Part shown: piece after piece, positions 7,258 to 14,005 of the stretch | Numbering within the stretch: position 1 is the stretch's first letter | Layout of the letters: each line of letters begins with the position of its first letter | Assembly: GCA_945877425.1 (NCBI GenBank) | Contig: CAMCRZ010000010.1 | Location: forward strand, 1-64,000 | Length of the DNA: 64,000 bases | Reading direction: 5' to 3' | DNA from: an uncultured Treponema sp. | GTDB lineage: Bacteria; Spirochaetota; Spirochaetia; Treponematales; Treponemataceae | Position numbers and translations under genes: made by a program | The notes under the pieces: model-generated | The model's database searches: none | What the model was told of the DNA's origin: nothing | Seen by the model: only the letters and a program-made list of their open reading frames with translations

Positions 7258-7294
7258 TAGAAAAATCGTGATTAAGAATAATTTTTATAAGATT

Positions 7295-8131
7295 TTAGTT
7301 ATTCATTTGTAAAGCCATTTGAGCAAGTTCCTCTGTGTCGAAAGTTTCCTTTACCTCTCGCTCCGGAGTAGGTAACTTGCCGGCTTTTTCTATTGCCTTT
7401 TCAACTCTTCCGCGTAAGTGCGGATATTTGTCTAAAAAGGTATTCCAACCGTATTTATGAAAGAACATATGCTCTTCATGTGTTAATGCAAGGATATTCC
7501 AGGCACAATCAATGAATTGTGGAGCTGCGCCACGGCTTACAATATGATGATATTCAACAGGACTTTTACCGCTTGCTTCACTGTACTTTACTCTTTCCTT
7601 CAAGTCGTTAAGTGTTCGGTAGTCGTTTATATCCTCATTCTGTTTACCGCGCCACAACTCCCATTCATACAGAACTTTTCTAACGTCAGCCTGTAAATCG
7701 GTTTTCAATTCACAATAAGTCGCAAGGTGATATAACAATCCGTCAATAAACCTTGCCGCCGCCATTGTGTTGCTTTCAGATATGCGGACACTTCTTAATT
7801 CGCCGGTAATTTTAGAAGGAACTTTATCCGCATACTCTTCAAGTAAATCAAGATACAAGTCGTAACGCTCTGATTCTGTCGGCTTTCTACCTTCCATTGA
7901 TTCAAAGATAACGGTTACAAGAACCCATACTGTCGCAAGCTGCTTGAATGAGCGTTTTTGGAATTGCGCGTCAATCTCGCACTTTAACAAGATTTCCTGT
8001 TTACTTCTTTCTTCACGGCTTTTTTTTGAATCAAACATTTTCTTAATCATAAGCAAGTCGTTATTGTCCGTTGCTCTCAAAATTATCTGATTCTTGAAAA
8101 ATATTCCGTGAAAAAAAGCCGTTACCTTCAT
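7295..8131 (-). CDS. HNH-type phage protein
   Basis: 278 residues from ATG 8131 (a TTG at 8137 is the alternative; GAGGG precedes both). The C-terminal third holds an HNH-like pattern: VEYHHIVSRG (about 191-200), then NILALTHEEHMFFHKYG, giving the paired His, Asn and terminal His of a beta-beta-alpha-metal nuclease. The middle is helical and charged. Similar putative HNHc nucleases lie beside RecT in other phages. Cleavage activity is inferred from the motif only. It is 21 nt from recT. Confidence 0.7.
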   Translation of the reverse strand: MKVTAFFHGIFFKNQIILRATDNNDLLMIKKMFDSKKSREERSKQEILLKCEIDAQFQKRSFKQLATVWVLVTVIFESMEGRKPTESERYDLYLDLLEEYADKVPSKITGELRSVRISESNTMAAARFIDGLLYHLATYCELKTDLQADVRKVLYEWELWRGKQNEDINDYRTLNDLKERVKYSEASGKSPVEYHHIVSRGAAPQFIDCAWNILALTHEEHMFFHKYGWNTFLDKYPHLRGRVEKAIEKAGKLPTPEREVKETFDTEELAQMALQMNN

Positions 8132-8152
8132 AATCAATGAACCCTCTACCCA

Positions 8153-9106
8153 TTAAAACAGTGCGTCCGGATTTCCGTTGTTTCCGTACTGTTCTGCCTG
8201 TGCTTCAAACGCTTCGTCTGCGCCTTCGATTTCGGCCGCAATTTCTTCGTCTGTCGGTGTGTAGTTTGATTCTGCTTTTACATCAGCCTTTGGAGCTTCG
8301 ATTTCAGCCGGCTTTGTTTCTTCAATTACCGGCTGAGTGTTTACGATGTCCACAAAGGCGTTTTTGCCGTCATTTACGACATTTGCGCTCAAAATTGCGC
8401 TATCATTTGCAACTGCGTCAGCAATTTCAACCGTTTTAGGTGCGTATTTCATAACCTTTTTAAGAACGGTTTTCTTTGCCATTGCTTCCGGGTCGCTCTG
8501 CCAAGGTGAAGATTTCTTGTATTTTACGCTCTGTGAATACTGTTCCGAAAACTTCATCACTTCATTCCAGGACATAACCTCAAAAGCGTGTCCGCCGGAA
8601 ACAAGTTCATAGTAGGCGTAAACATAAACCGGCTTACTTGTCTTACCACGCGGAATATGACGCAAGGTTTCATTGAATCCGTAAGAATAATCAAAGTCGT
8701 CTCCCTCGTAAACGACACGCGCCTGTATTGTCTTGTACTGCTTTGTTCGATAACACAAGTCAAGCATACCCAGGTAACCAAGTTGAAACTGTGTCTCAAC
8801 TCTTCCGGTTTTTCCGTTTTTGTAGGGAATGAGGTAAGCCTGTCCGAGCGGTGTGTTACATTCAAGTCCAAGCTGCGCGCTTGTAAGCAATGCTCCAAGA
8901 AAAGATTCCGGAGTAGACTGTGCAAGCATTTCATTTTTGCTTAAAGCAGTCATTGCGATTCTTGCCATACGCTCCGGTGTAATGTTTGTCGGCAATGCCA
9001 TTGCAATTTGGTCGGTCATTTTTGCAACCCACTGTTTAAGAGTTGCCGGCTTGTTTGCGCCGTTATTGTTTGTTTTTGCTACTGAATTACTTCCGTCTAC
9101 TTTCAT
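8153..9106 (-). CDS. recT: RecT family single-strand annealing recombinase
   Basis: 317 residues. Residues 20-240 follow the RecT pattern: MALPTNITPERMARIAMTAL, then SFLGALLTSAQLGLECNTP, AYLIPYKN, QFQLGYLGMLDLCYRT, and the C-terminal KKTVLKKVMKYAP. An acidic, low-complexity tail follows. RecT anneals complementary single strands exposed by the partner 5'-3' exonuclease; the YqaJ-type gene upstream is the expected partner. GGAG precedes ATG 9106. The product would act with the SSB encoded further down the operon. Confidence 0.93.
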   Translation of the reverse strand: MKVDGSNSVAKTNNNGANKPATLKQWVAKMTDQIAMALPTNITPERMARIAMTALSKNEMLAQSTPESFLGALLTSAQLGLECNTPLGQAYLIPYKNGKTGRVETQFQLGYLGMLDLCYRTKQYKTIQARVVYEGDDFDYSYGFNETLRHIPRGKTSKPVYVYAYYELVSGGHAFEVMSWNEVMKFSEQYSQSVKYKKSSPWQSDPEAMAKKTVLKKVMKYAPKTVEIADAVANDSAILSANVVNDGKNAFVDIVNTQPVIEETKPAEIEAPKADVKAESNYTPTDEEIAAEIEGADEAFEAQAEQYGNNGNPDALF

Positions 9107-9118
9107 TTTCTGTATCTC

Positions 9119-9703
9119 CTATAAAAGGCTTGCGCCTAGTTTGTGTAATTTCATCGCAACTTCTCTTGTCGCGCGAATATCGTCTAAAGCCGTGTGAGCG
9201 TTTTCGTGAGCAACGCCCAGGCTTTTTGTTACTGTTGTTAGTTTTAAGTTCGGATAACCGCTTAAAATGCCCATTTCACGCGCTTTTTTTGCTTGCGCGT
9301 AAACATCTACAATTCCGCAAAAATAGTCCTCTATTTTCGCGTCATGACGCTCTAAAAATGCTTTTACCATGTCATAATCAAACTTTGCGTTATAGCCGGT
9401 AAAATAACACTTTTCGTCCGAGCTGCCGTCAGTCTTGTAATTGTGGAGACAATCACTAAAGAATCTGATGATGTTTCCGGCAATTTCATTTTCAGAAGGA
9501 AAACTTTTGATTTTCTCTTCTGTGTAACCGTTTACGGCCGCCGCTTCCGGATTGAACTTAAAGACATCGTTGAGCGGATTCATAAAGAAATCGCGCTCTC
9601 CGTTTTCTTTTCCGTCCACTACGAAAATTGCGCCAAGTTCAACGATTGCGGAGTTTGTAGGGTCGCAACCTGTTGTTTCTGTATCAATCCATAGAAAACG
9701 CAT
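9119..9703 (-). CDS. DnaQ-like 3'-5' exonuclease (DEDDh)
   Basis: 194 residues from ATG 9703, which has GAGG 8 nt upstream and places the first motif right at the N-terminus (MRFLWIDTETTG). Exo I is DTETTG, Exo II is the YNAKFDYDM stretch, and Exo III is HTALDDIRAT (H and D of the DEDDh type). Such phage exonucleases resemble the epsilon proofreading subunit or RNase T. A longer reading from 9838 is possible, but it overlaps a separate small gene and lacks homologous sequence. Sits between the YqaJ-type exonuclease and RecT. Confidence 0.88.
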   Translation of the reverse strand: MRFLWIDTETTGCDPTNSAIVELGAIFVVDGKENGERDFFMNPLNDVFKFNPEAAAVNGYTEEKIKSFPSENEIAGNIIRFFSDCLHNYKTDGSSDEKCYFTGYNAKFDYDMVKAFLERHDAKIEDYFCGIVDVYAQAKKAREMGILSGYPNLKLTTVTKSLGVAHENAHTALDDIRATREVAMKLHKLGASLL

Positions 9704-9821
9704 TTTTAACCTCAATTCCCTGTCGTTTCTGTTCATCGCCCCAAAGACTGATAAAACATTCACGGCTAATTTCTTTGTTTCTGAAAAGCAAAATAATCTC
9801 TCTAAATCTGCTAAAATCCAT
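9684..9821 (-). CDS. small phage protein, 45 aa
   Basis: A 45-residue frame (MDFSRFREIILLFRNKEISR, ending KNAFSMD) with a strong GAGGGG ribosome site about 9 nt before ATG 9821. It fills the 137-bp gap between the YqaJ-type and DnaQ-type genes and overlaps the latter by 20 nt. Tiny proteins with F...I..F..KEISR..F...WG..Q. spacing occur in phage early operons, but no function is known to me. Confidence 0.6.
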   Translation of the reverse strand: MDFSRFREIILLFRNKEISRECFISLWGDEQKRQGIEVKNAFSMD

Positions 9822-9840
9822 GAATACACCCCTCGCATTT

Positions 9841-10845
9841 TTATTTCGCTTTTGTGATTCTCATTACCTTTGAAACACTGTCGCGAGCGTACTGTTCAAA
9901 AATGCCGGCTTTTTTCAGCGCGTCAGTATCAACAACCTTTCTTGTCTGCGAATTAAAGGTAATCTTCCAACCGCCGCAAAGAGCCGTTGTCTTTTCCGCT
10001 CCGTCAGAATCCGCGCTTGCGTTGTTCATGGCAAGCATAATCTGTTCCTTGATTGCGTCAGATTTTGCCTTTAATTCTTTAATCTGTTCGTCAATCTCTG
10101 CTTTTTCGTCCAAGAGCTGCTCACATTCAAGCGGTAATTCAATGTTTTCAGCCATAGGTAAAGACTTTACCAGGTCGCTTTCATTTTCATTTCCTGTTGG
10201 AGCGGGCGGAATATTTGCGAGGATATTTTCGTTCCAAAACTCTGTTTCCACTTCAATAAGGTTGCGGATAAAATCATCGTTGCGCGGAATGACATAATGT
10301 CTTCCCGAATAATGGTCGATAATAAATACGGTGAGAACAAAGAATGAGATTCCTGTTACTGCCATATAGTGCTGAACCTGTGCGTAGTAAGAATCCGGAA
10401 CTTCATCATTTGTAAATCCCTCGCCGGTGCGTGATGTTTTAATTTCGTGTCCGCCAAGACCACTAACAACACTGCCGGCGATTTCCTTTTCACCTTCGAT
10501 ATAAACAAGTCCGTCAAAGTTCGCGTTCATAAACGGATTTTCTTTACTTGTGAACATTCCAGGAACTGTCTCAATTTCAATCCCAAGTTCTTCACGAGAC
10601 TTCTGTCTTACAGGGTCTTCAAGAATGTTTCCCCATTCTGTAGCTGCGTTTCCGTTAAAACTTGCAAAATCTTTTTTCGCAAGATAAACAGAAAGCGGAG
10701 TAGAATACTTATTCAATCCAAGAATTGCCCCCGCGTCAGAACCGCCGATTCCGGTGCGTCTCAATTCAAGCCACTGTTCGCGGGTAAATGTTGAAGTGTC
10801 TGTAAAATCAACGTTTCCCATTTCAAGAACCTTTTCATACAACAT
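9841..10845 (-). CDS. YqaJ-type viral recombinase (lambda-exonuclease-like)
   Basis: 334 residues. The N-terminal half is a PD-(D/E)XK nuclease of the YqaJ family: TGIGGSDAGAILGLNKYSTP (31-50), EWGNILEDP (70-78), NFDGLVY (109-115, catalytic Asp), HEIKTS (133-138, the E-x-K pair). A helical coiled segment (about 225-265) follows. It would degrade 5' ends of double-stranded DNA to feed RecT. A very strong AAGGAGG site precedes ATG 10845. Together with recT, ssb and the DnaQ-type exonuclease it forms the phage recombination module. Confidence 0.9.
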   Translation of the reverse strand: MLYEKVLEMGNVDFTDTSTFTREQWLELRRTGIGGSDAGAILGLNKYSTPLSVYLAKKDFASFNGNAATEWGNILEDPVRQKSREELGIEIETVPGMFTSKENPFMNANFDGLVYIEGEKEIAGSVVSGLGGHEIKTSRTGEGFTNDEVPDSYYAQVQHYMAVTGISFFVLTVFIIDHYSGRHYVIPRNDDFIRNLIEVETEFWNENILANIPPAPTGNENESDLVKSLPMAENIELPLECEQLLDEKAEIDEQIKELKAKSDAIKEQIMLAMNNASADSDGAEKTTALCGGWKITFNSQTRKVVDTDALKKAGIFEQYARDSVSKVMRITKAK

Positions 10846-10859
10846 AGGTGTTTGCCTCC

Positions 10860-11051
10860 TTACTTTGTTGTCTTTTTATTAAGTTTTGCCATTTCATAAC
10901 GCAATTCTGCGGCCTGGTCTGTTCCAAAACCCATGCCGTAAAGGATTGCCTCTCTTATGCTTGCAAACTCAACTTTCTTACTTTTCCAAGCGGTGGTATA
11001 AAGTTTTACCGGCTTGCCGTTGAAGTCGAGCGTCCTTGTCTCAATCTTCAT
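10860..11051 (-). CDS. small phage protein, 63 aa
   Basis: 63 residues from ATG 11051 (MKIETRTLDFNGKPVKLYTT). This start overlaps the stop of the upstream gene as ATGA, which is why I prefer it to the longer in-frame reading. A short beta-rich first half is followed by a helical end (AAELRYEMAKLNKK). No recognised family. It directly precedes the YqaJ-type gene. Confidence 0.6.
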   Translation of the reverse strand: MKIETRTLDFNGKPVKLYTTAWKSKKVEFASIREAILYGMGFGTDQAAELRYEMAKLNKKTTK

Positions 11052-11281
11052 TTTCTTTTCAACTCTCCCTTGTAGACATAGCGAACAAACGGAGTTGTAT
11101 GTCCGTAACGGTTTTTGCAATGACAAGGAACGCTTTCAATGTTTACACCGTCAGCGCGCAAGTCAAAAATAATTGCTGAAAGTCTTGTAACTCCGAACAA
11201 GTCAAAGGCTTCCATACTGCTGATTCCTTTTTTGTGCGTTTTAATGTGATTCAAAACAACCTTTCTTTGTGTTAAGTCCAT
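11048..11281 (-). CDS. small winged-helix-like phage protein, 77 aa
   Basis: 77 residues from ATG 11281, which has GAGGTGG at ideal spacing; a GTG 12 nt further up is inside that site. The start MDLTQRKVVLNHIKTHKKGI, then MEAFDLFGVTRLSAIIFDLR, looks like a short winged-helix domain of the kind found in phage proteins that end in a basic beta hairpin. The C-terminus (RYGHTTPFVRYVYKG) fits the wing. DNA binding is likely; the role is unknown. It overlaps the next gene by 4 nt. Confidence 0.65.
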   Translation of the reverse strand: MDLTQRKVVLNHIKTHKKGISSMEAFDLFGVTRLSAIIFDLRADGVNIESVPCHCKNRYGHTTPFVRYVYKGELKRK

Positions 11282-11300
11282 ATCCCACCTCACTTAACCT

Positions 11301-12074
11301 CTATTCGCTCATGCTTGCCAAAGTTTCTTCAACCTGTACAAGCCTGTCATTCAATCGTTCGATAGTTGTTTCCAGGCGTTTCTTTTCGCGTCTCAACTGT
11401 TCCGGACTTTCTAAATCATCATCAACCGGCTTTGTTTTCTTTGCGATTGCCTTTACCTGTTCAATGGTCTTTCCGTCTTCTGCCGCCTTTTTTGCAAGCA
11501 TGACATCTTTTGCCGAGGAAATAGTTTTTGTCATTTCGTCAGAAAACTCGCTATCAGAAACCGCCATTCTCTGCAATTCTTTTGCCTTGTTACGGCTCAT
11601 TTGTAAGTCGCTTTCAATGACATCTTCAATGCGCTCTCCCTCTTCCTCGCATACTTCATGCAACTTGTTCAAAACAGTTCCGAGCTGCTTTTGGAGTTCA
11701 ACAAGAGTCTTCTGAATGTCTTTCGCCTGTGTGATAAGTTCTTGTGTTTTGCTATTGCGGTTGCGTGTGTAGAATCCTTCCTTAATTGCTTTATCCAGGA
11801 AATCATAGAAAGTTGCCCAAAATGCGCCGGAATGAGCCTTAGTTGTTTTTACGCCTTTTTCTGTTGTCAAAACATGGTGTGTAAACTCATGAACGGCGGT
11901 GTACATCAACTGATTGTCATTCTTAAAGTTTTTGTTATGGAGAATAATTTCGTGTGTCAGCGGTTTATAAAGTCCGTTTACGCGGCTAGACGCCTTGCCG
12001 GACATGGTAACTGTAAAATCTTCTTTACAGTCGTATAATTTTGTCAGTTTGTTTTTGATTTCTTCGTTTGTCAT
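11301..12074 (-). CDS. putative zinc metallopeptidase-like phage protein
   Basis: 257 residues. AVHEFTHHVL (about 61-70) is an HExxH zinc site, preceded by a small beta region (VTMSGKASSRVNGLYKPLTH, then EIILHNK) as in ImmA/SprT-like peptidases of phages. After about residue 100 the protein becomes a long helical, charged region with coiled-coil character through to the C-terminus (LRREKKRLETTIERLNDRL). Function could be cleavage of a repressor or host protein, but substrate evidence is absent. GGAG precedes ATG 12074, which overlaps the upstream gene by 4 nt. Confidence 0.65.
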   Translation of the reverse strand: MTNEEIKNKLTKLYDCKEDFTVTMSGKASSRVNGLYKPLTHEIILHNKNFKNDNQLMYTAVHEFTHHVLTTEKGVKTTKAHSGAFWATFYDFLDKAIKEGFYTRNRNSKTQELITQAKDIQKTLVELQKQLGTVLNKLHEVCEEEGERIEDVIESDLQMSRNKAKELQRMAVSDSEFSDEMTKTISSAKDVMLAKKAAEDGKTIEQVKAIAKKTKPVDDDLESPEQLRREKKRLETTIERLNDRLVQVEETLASMSE

Positions 12075-12322
12075 GCTACCGCTCCTTTTGTAACTGTCTC
12101 AAGGTCGCAATAGCACCAGGATTTTACATTTTCTCTGAACTGTTCTTCTGTGCAATAAAGAACTTCATTTTCAGAATCTCCGCCTGTGAAAAAGTAGCGT
12201 TTTGAAGTAGTAGCACCCGATACAAGTTCACCTTTCAGATACGCTAAAATCTTCCTTCCACTTTCCGGCAAGTCTTCCGGACTGTAGAATCTAAAAGTAA
12301 TTTCATCAACTACTTTTGCCAT
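12071..12322 (-). CDS. first gene of the early operon, 83 aa, unknown
   Basis: 83 residues starting MAKVVDEITFRFYSPEDLPE. The sequence is compact, beta-rich and aromatic, with three Cys (LYCTEEQ, WCYCDLET). I do not recognise the family. A GGGGG-containing ribosome site lies just before ATG 12322, and the gene follows directly on the two-hairpin leader. As the first gene on the transcript it would be made early after induction or infection. Confidence 0.6.
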   Translation of the reverse strand: MAKVVDEITFRFYSPEDLPESGRKILAYLKGELVSGATTSKRYFFTGGDSENEVLYCTEEQFRENVKSWCYCDLETVTKGAVA

Positions 12323-12347
12323 AAGATTTTCCCCCTTACTAAAAATA

Positions 12348-12453
12348 AAGCCTTCTTCTACCGTGCGTCCTTTGGTAAAAGAAGGCTTGTTATCCGATGT
12401 TTAAGCACCGAATCCAACCGAAAGCGGTTGTTTAAGGACGCTTGAAACAACCG
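12348..12453 (-). promoter_or_regulatory. early-operon leader: two hairpins with complementary loops, second followed by U-rich tract
   Basis: Reading leftward, hairpin A (arms 12445-12453 and 12425-12433, perfect 9 bp) has an 11-nt loop, and hairpin B (arms 12374-12388 and 12348-12362, 14 of 15 bp) also has an 11-nt loop. The loops share an 8-nt perfect complement (12434-12441 with 12365-12372), so they could kiss. Hairpin B is directly followed by TTTATTTTT, which makes it terminator-like and places a possible attenuator 25 nt before the first gene. The role (attenuation, antitermination or RNA stability) is inferred. Confidence 0.6.
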
Positions 12454-12493
12454 TTCTCACGGAAACTTATTTTTTTAGGTTTCCTAAGTTGTC

Positions 12494-12522
12494 TTAATAG
12501 TAAGGGGAAATAACTACAACAA
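12494..12522 (-). promoter_or_regulatory. possible promoter for the phage early operon
   Basis: TTGTTG and TATTAA with 17-nt spacing on the minus strand, upstream of the two-hairpin leader. The boxes are only moderate matches. No better pair was seen between the leader and the divergent chromosomal gene. Confidence 0.3.
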
Positions 12523-12534
12523 CTGATTTTCAAG

Positions 12535-12563
12535 TGGTCAAAACTAAAAATTTATGTTATATT
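12535..12563 (+). promoter_or_regulatory. promoter giving a probably leaderless transcript (gene at 12570)
   Basis: TGGTCA (weak -35) and TATATT with 17-nt spacing. The -10 box ends 6 nt before ATG 12570, so transcription would start at or next to the start codon. No Shine-Dalgarno is present. Confidence 0.45.
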
Positions 12564-12569
12564 GTACAT

Positions 12570-13565
12570 ATGCATATTGCTAAAATTGAAAAAAGTTTTA
12601 AATTGATTTTTCTTCTCACTTTATTTCTTTTTCCATTACATTCAGAAAGTTTCAGGGTTCATAAAGTAGTTCCTCTTAAATTAAGCAGCACTGACGAAAA
12701 AGTTACGATTAAATCCGGAATAAATGACGGTGTTTTGATTGAATTGCCGGAAGACAAGACTTTCGTACAGGGAATTGAGCTTTATTTTAAAGTTCCCCAA
12801 AATGTTGCTGACTGGTACAATAGCGTTGCATGGTCCATTTATTCAAATATAAGTCCTAAGCCGAAAGAGTCTGTAGTTGATTACACAGGCACAAGGCAGA
12901 CAGTGGGAACTTTTGGAAATTCCTTAAGCCTGACTGTAAAAATTCCTTTTTCAAAGCGGAATTCCATAAAAAAAGATTCATACTCTTACTATGTGGAAGA
13001 AATTCCTGACATAAAGGATAATAAAATCTTCTTGCGGCTGCAGCTGGCAATGAAAGGCGTGCCATCTTCCATAAGCGACTCTTTAATAGAAATTACTGCA
13101 AGACCAATTTTCATAAACAAGGGAAGGCTTGTGCTGAATGTAGTTCCTGCTGAAAATGAACAGGAGCTTAAAGAAATAACGTATTTTATAGACGGAAAGC
13201 AGACTGAACTTAAAGACGGAAACGTTATTCTGGACACAGGAATGCATACAGTAAACCTTACAAGTGATTTTTACAGAAATGAAGTGCGCACAATAAATAT
13301 TGAACAGGCAAAAAATTCCCAGCTTACAATAAATATGCGGACAATTCAGCCTTACATAAGGATTGTTTCTCCGGCAGGAAGTTCCGTTACTTTGGACGAC
13401 AAGCAGATAGAAGATTTTTCACAGCCGTTTTTAATTGAAAGCGGAGAACATATTGTAAAAATTGAATTAGGCGGATACGAAATCATAAAGAATTTTACTG
13501 TTGTAAATGGAAGAAATTACAATATTTCCGTAAGTTTTGATGCCCTTGTTTCTGAAGAAGAATAG
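12570..13565 (+). CDS. exported PEGA-like protein of unknown function
   Basis: 331 residues from ATG 12570. An upstream GTG would include the promoter. A signal peptide is clear (KSFKLIFLLTLFLFPLHSES), so the protein is exported. Residues about 45-190 are beta-rich and unfamiliar. Two C-terminal repeats (ITYFIDGKQTELKDGNVIL, and YIRIVSPAGSSVTLDDKQIE followed by GEHIVKIELGGY) look like PEGA-type beta modules, often found on surface or periplasmic proteins. Treponema genomes contain similar uncharacterised exported proteins. It is transcribed away from the phage region and is the first chromosomal gene to its right. Confidence 0.7.
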   Translation: MHIAKIEKSFKLIFLLTLFLFPLHSESFRVHKVVPLKLSSTDEKVTIKSGINDGVLIELPEDKTFVQGIELYFKVPQNVADWYNSVAWSIYSNISPKPKESVVDYTGTRQTVGTFGNSLSLTVKIPFSKRNSIKKDSYSYYVEEIPDIKDNKIFLRLQLAMKGVPSSISDSLIEITARPIFINKGRLVLNVVPAENEQELKEITYFIDGKQTELKDGNVILDTGMHTVNLTSDFYRNEVRTINIEQAKNSQLTINMRTIQPYIRIVSPAGSSVTLDDKQIEDFSQPFLIESGEHIVKIELGGYEIIKNFTVVNGRNYNISVSFDALVSEEE

Positions 13566-13679
13566 TTTTTCCCTTCAGTTCAGTTTCTATAAGTTTAAAA
13601 TCAAGTTCCAAAATAAGCTTATTTGTGAATAGTTACAAAAAAAATTAAAGATTTGCACTTTACTGCCGATATTTAAAAT

Positions 13680-13766
13680 ACCGGACGTCAATATATCCCC
13701 TCCCACCCATTGACGTTCGGTTGCCACAAGGCATTGGCCGGCCAGAGAGCCGGTCTTTTTTATTTT
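13680..13766 (+). terminator. structured 3' region: C-rich-loop hairpin followed by intrinsic terminator
   Basis: An inverted repeat (13680-13692 with 13709-13721, 12 of 13 matched) encloses a C-rich loop containing CCCCTCCCACCC. It is followed by a 7-bp GC stem (13736-13742 / 13749-13755) and a T-rich run, an intrinsic terminator. It can be the end of the upstream mRNA. The C-rich loop also resembles loops of small RNAs that pair with ribosome sites, so a 3'-UTR-derived small RNA is possible. A weak -35-like TTGCAC lies at 13653. Confidence 0.6.
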
Positions 13767-13971
13767 AAACTTACTGCAGCACAAGGTTAATGAAGCCCAG
13801 CCCCGATTGTAGTGGATGCGCAGCAAGTCTGGAGCAAAGCGGAAGACCGGCCGTGAGGGTAAGCCACGAAAAGCGGGTGATGAATGAAAGTACTTTCTTA
13901 TGTGAAGTTACGTTAAATGAATTGCAGCTGTGTGGAAGAAAAACCTGGACCTGGCTGTGATAATGTGTTAC
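13767..13971. other. non-coding interval with dispersed-repeat-like sequence
   Basis: About 200 bp with no credible gene. The central part (about 13793-13880) is GC-richer than its surroundings and contains short segments such as GCAAAGCGGAAGACC that resemble the intergenic repeat sequence near 55.8 kb in style, though not in exact sequence. I see no tRNA or known RNA family in it. Confidence 0.4.
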
Positions 13972-14000
13972 TTGAATTTATGATGGTTTTTATCTAATAT
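13972..14000 (+). promoter_or_regulatory. promoter for the PBP1A gene, probably leaderless
   Basis: TTGAAT and TAATAT separated by 17 nt. The -10 box ends 5 nt before ATG 14006, and there is no ribosome site. Confidence 0.6.
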
Positions 14001-14005
14001 ATGCT

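Noticed and set aside
9704..9838. N-terminal extension of the DnaQ-like exonuclease
   Set aside because: The catalytic motif normally sits at the N-terminus, ATG 9703 has a good ribosome site, and a different small gene occupies the extension.
12323..12569. Prophage attachment site
   Set aside because: No tRNA and no duplicated core could be identified with only one side of the element visible.
13587..13826. Minus-strand 79-codon frame in the gap before the PBP1A gene
   Set aside because: It runs through a clear terminator hairpin, has no ribosome site and gives an unfamiliar, composition-biased protein.
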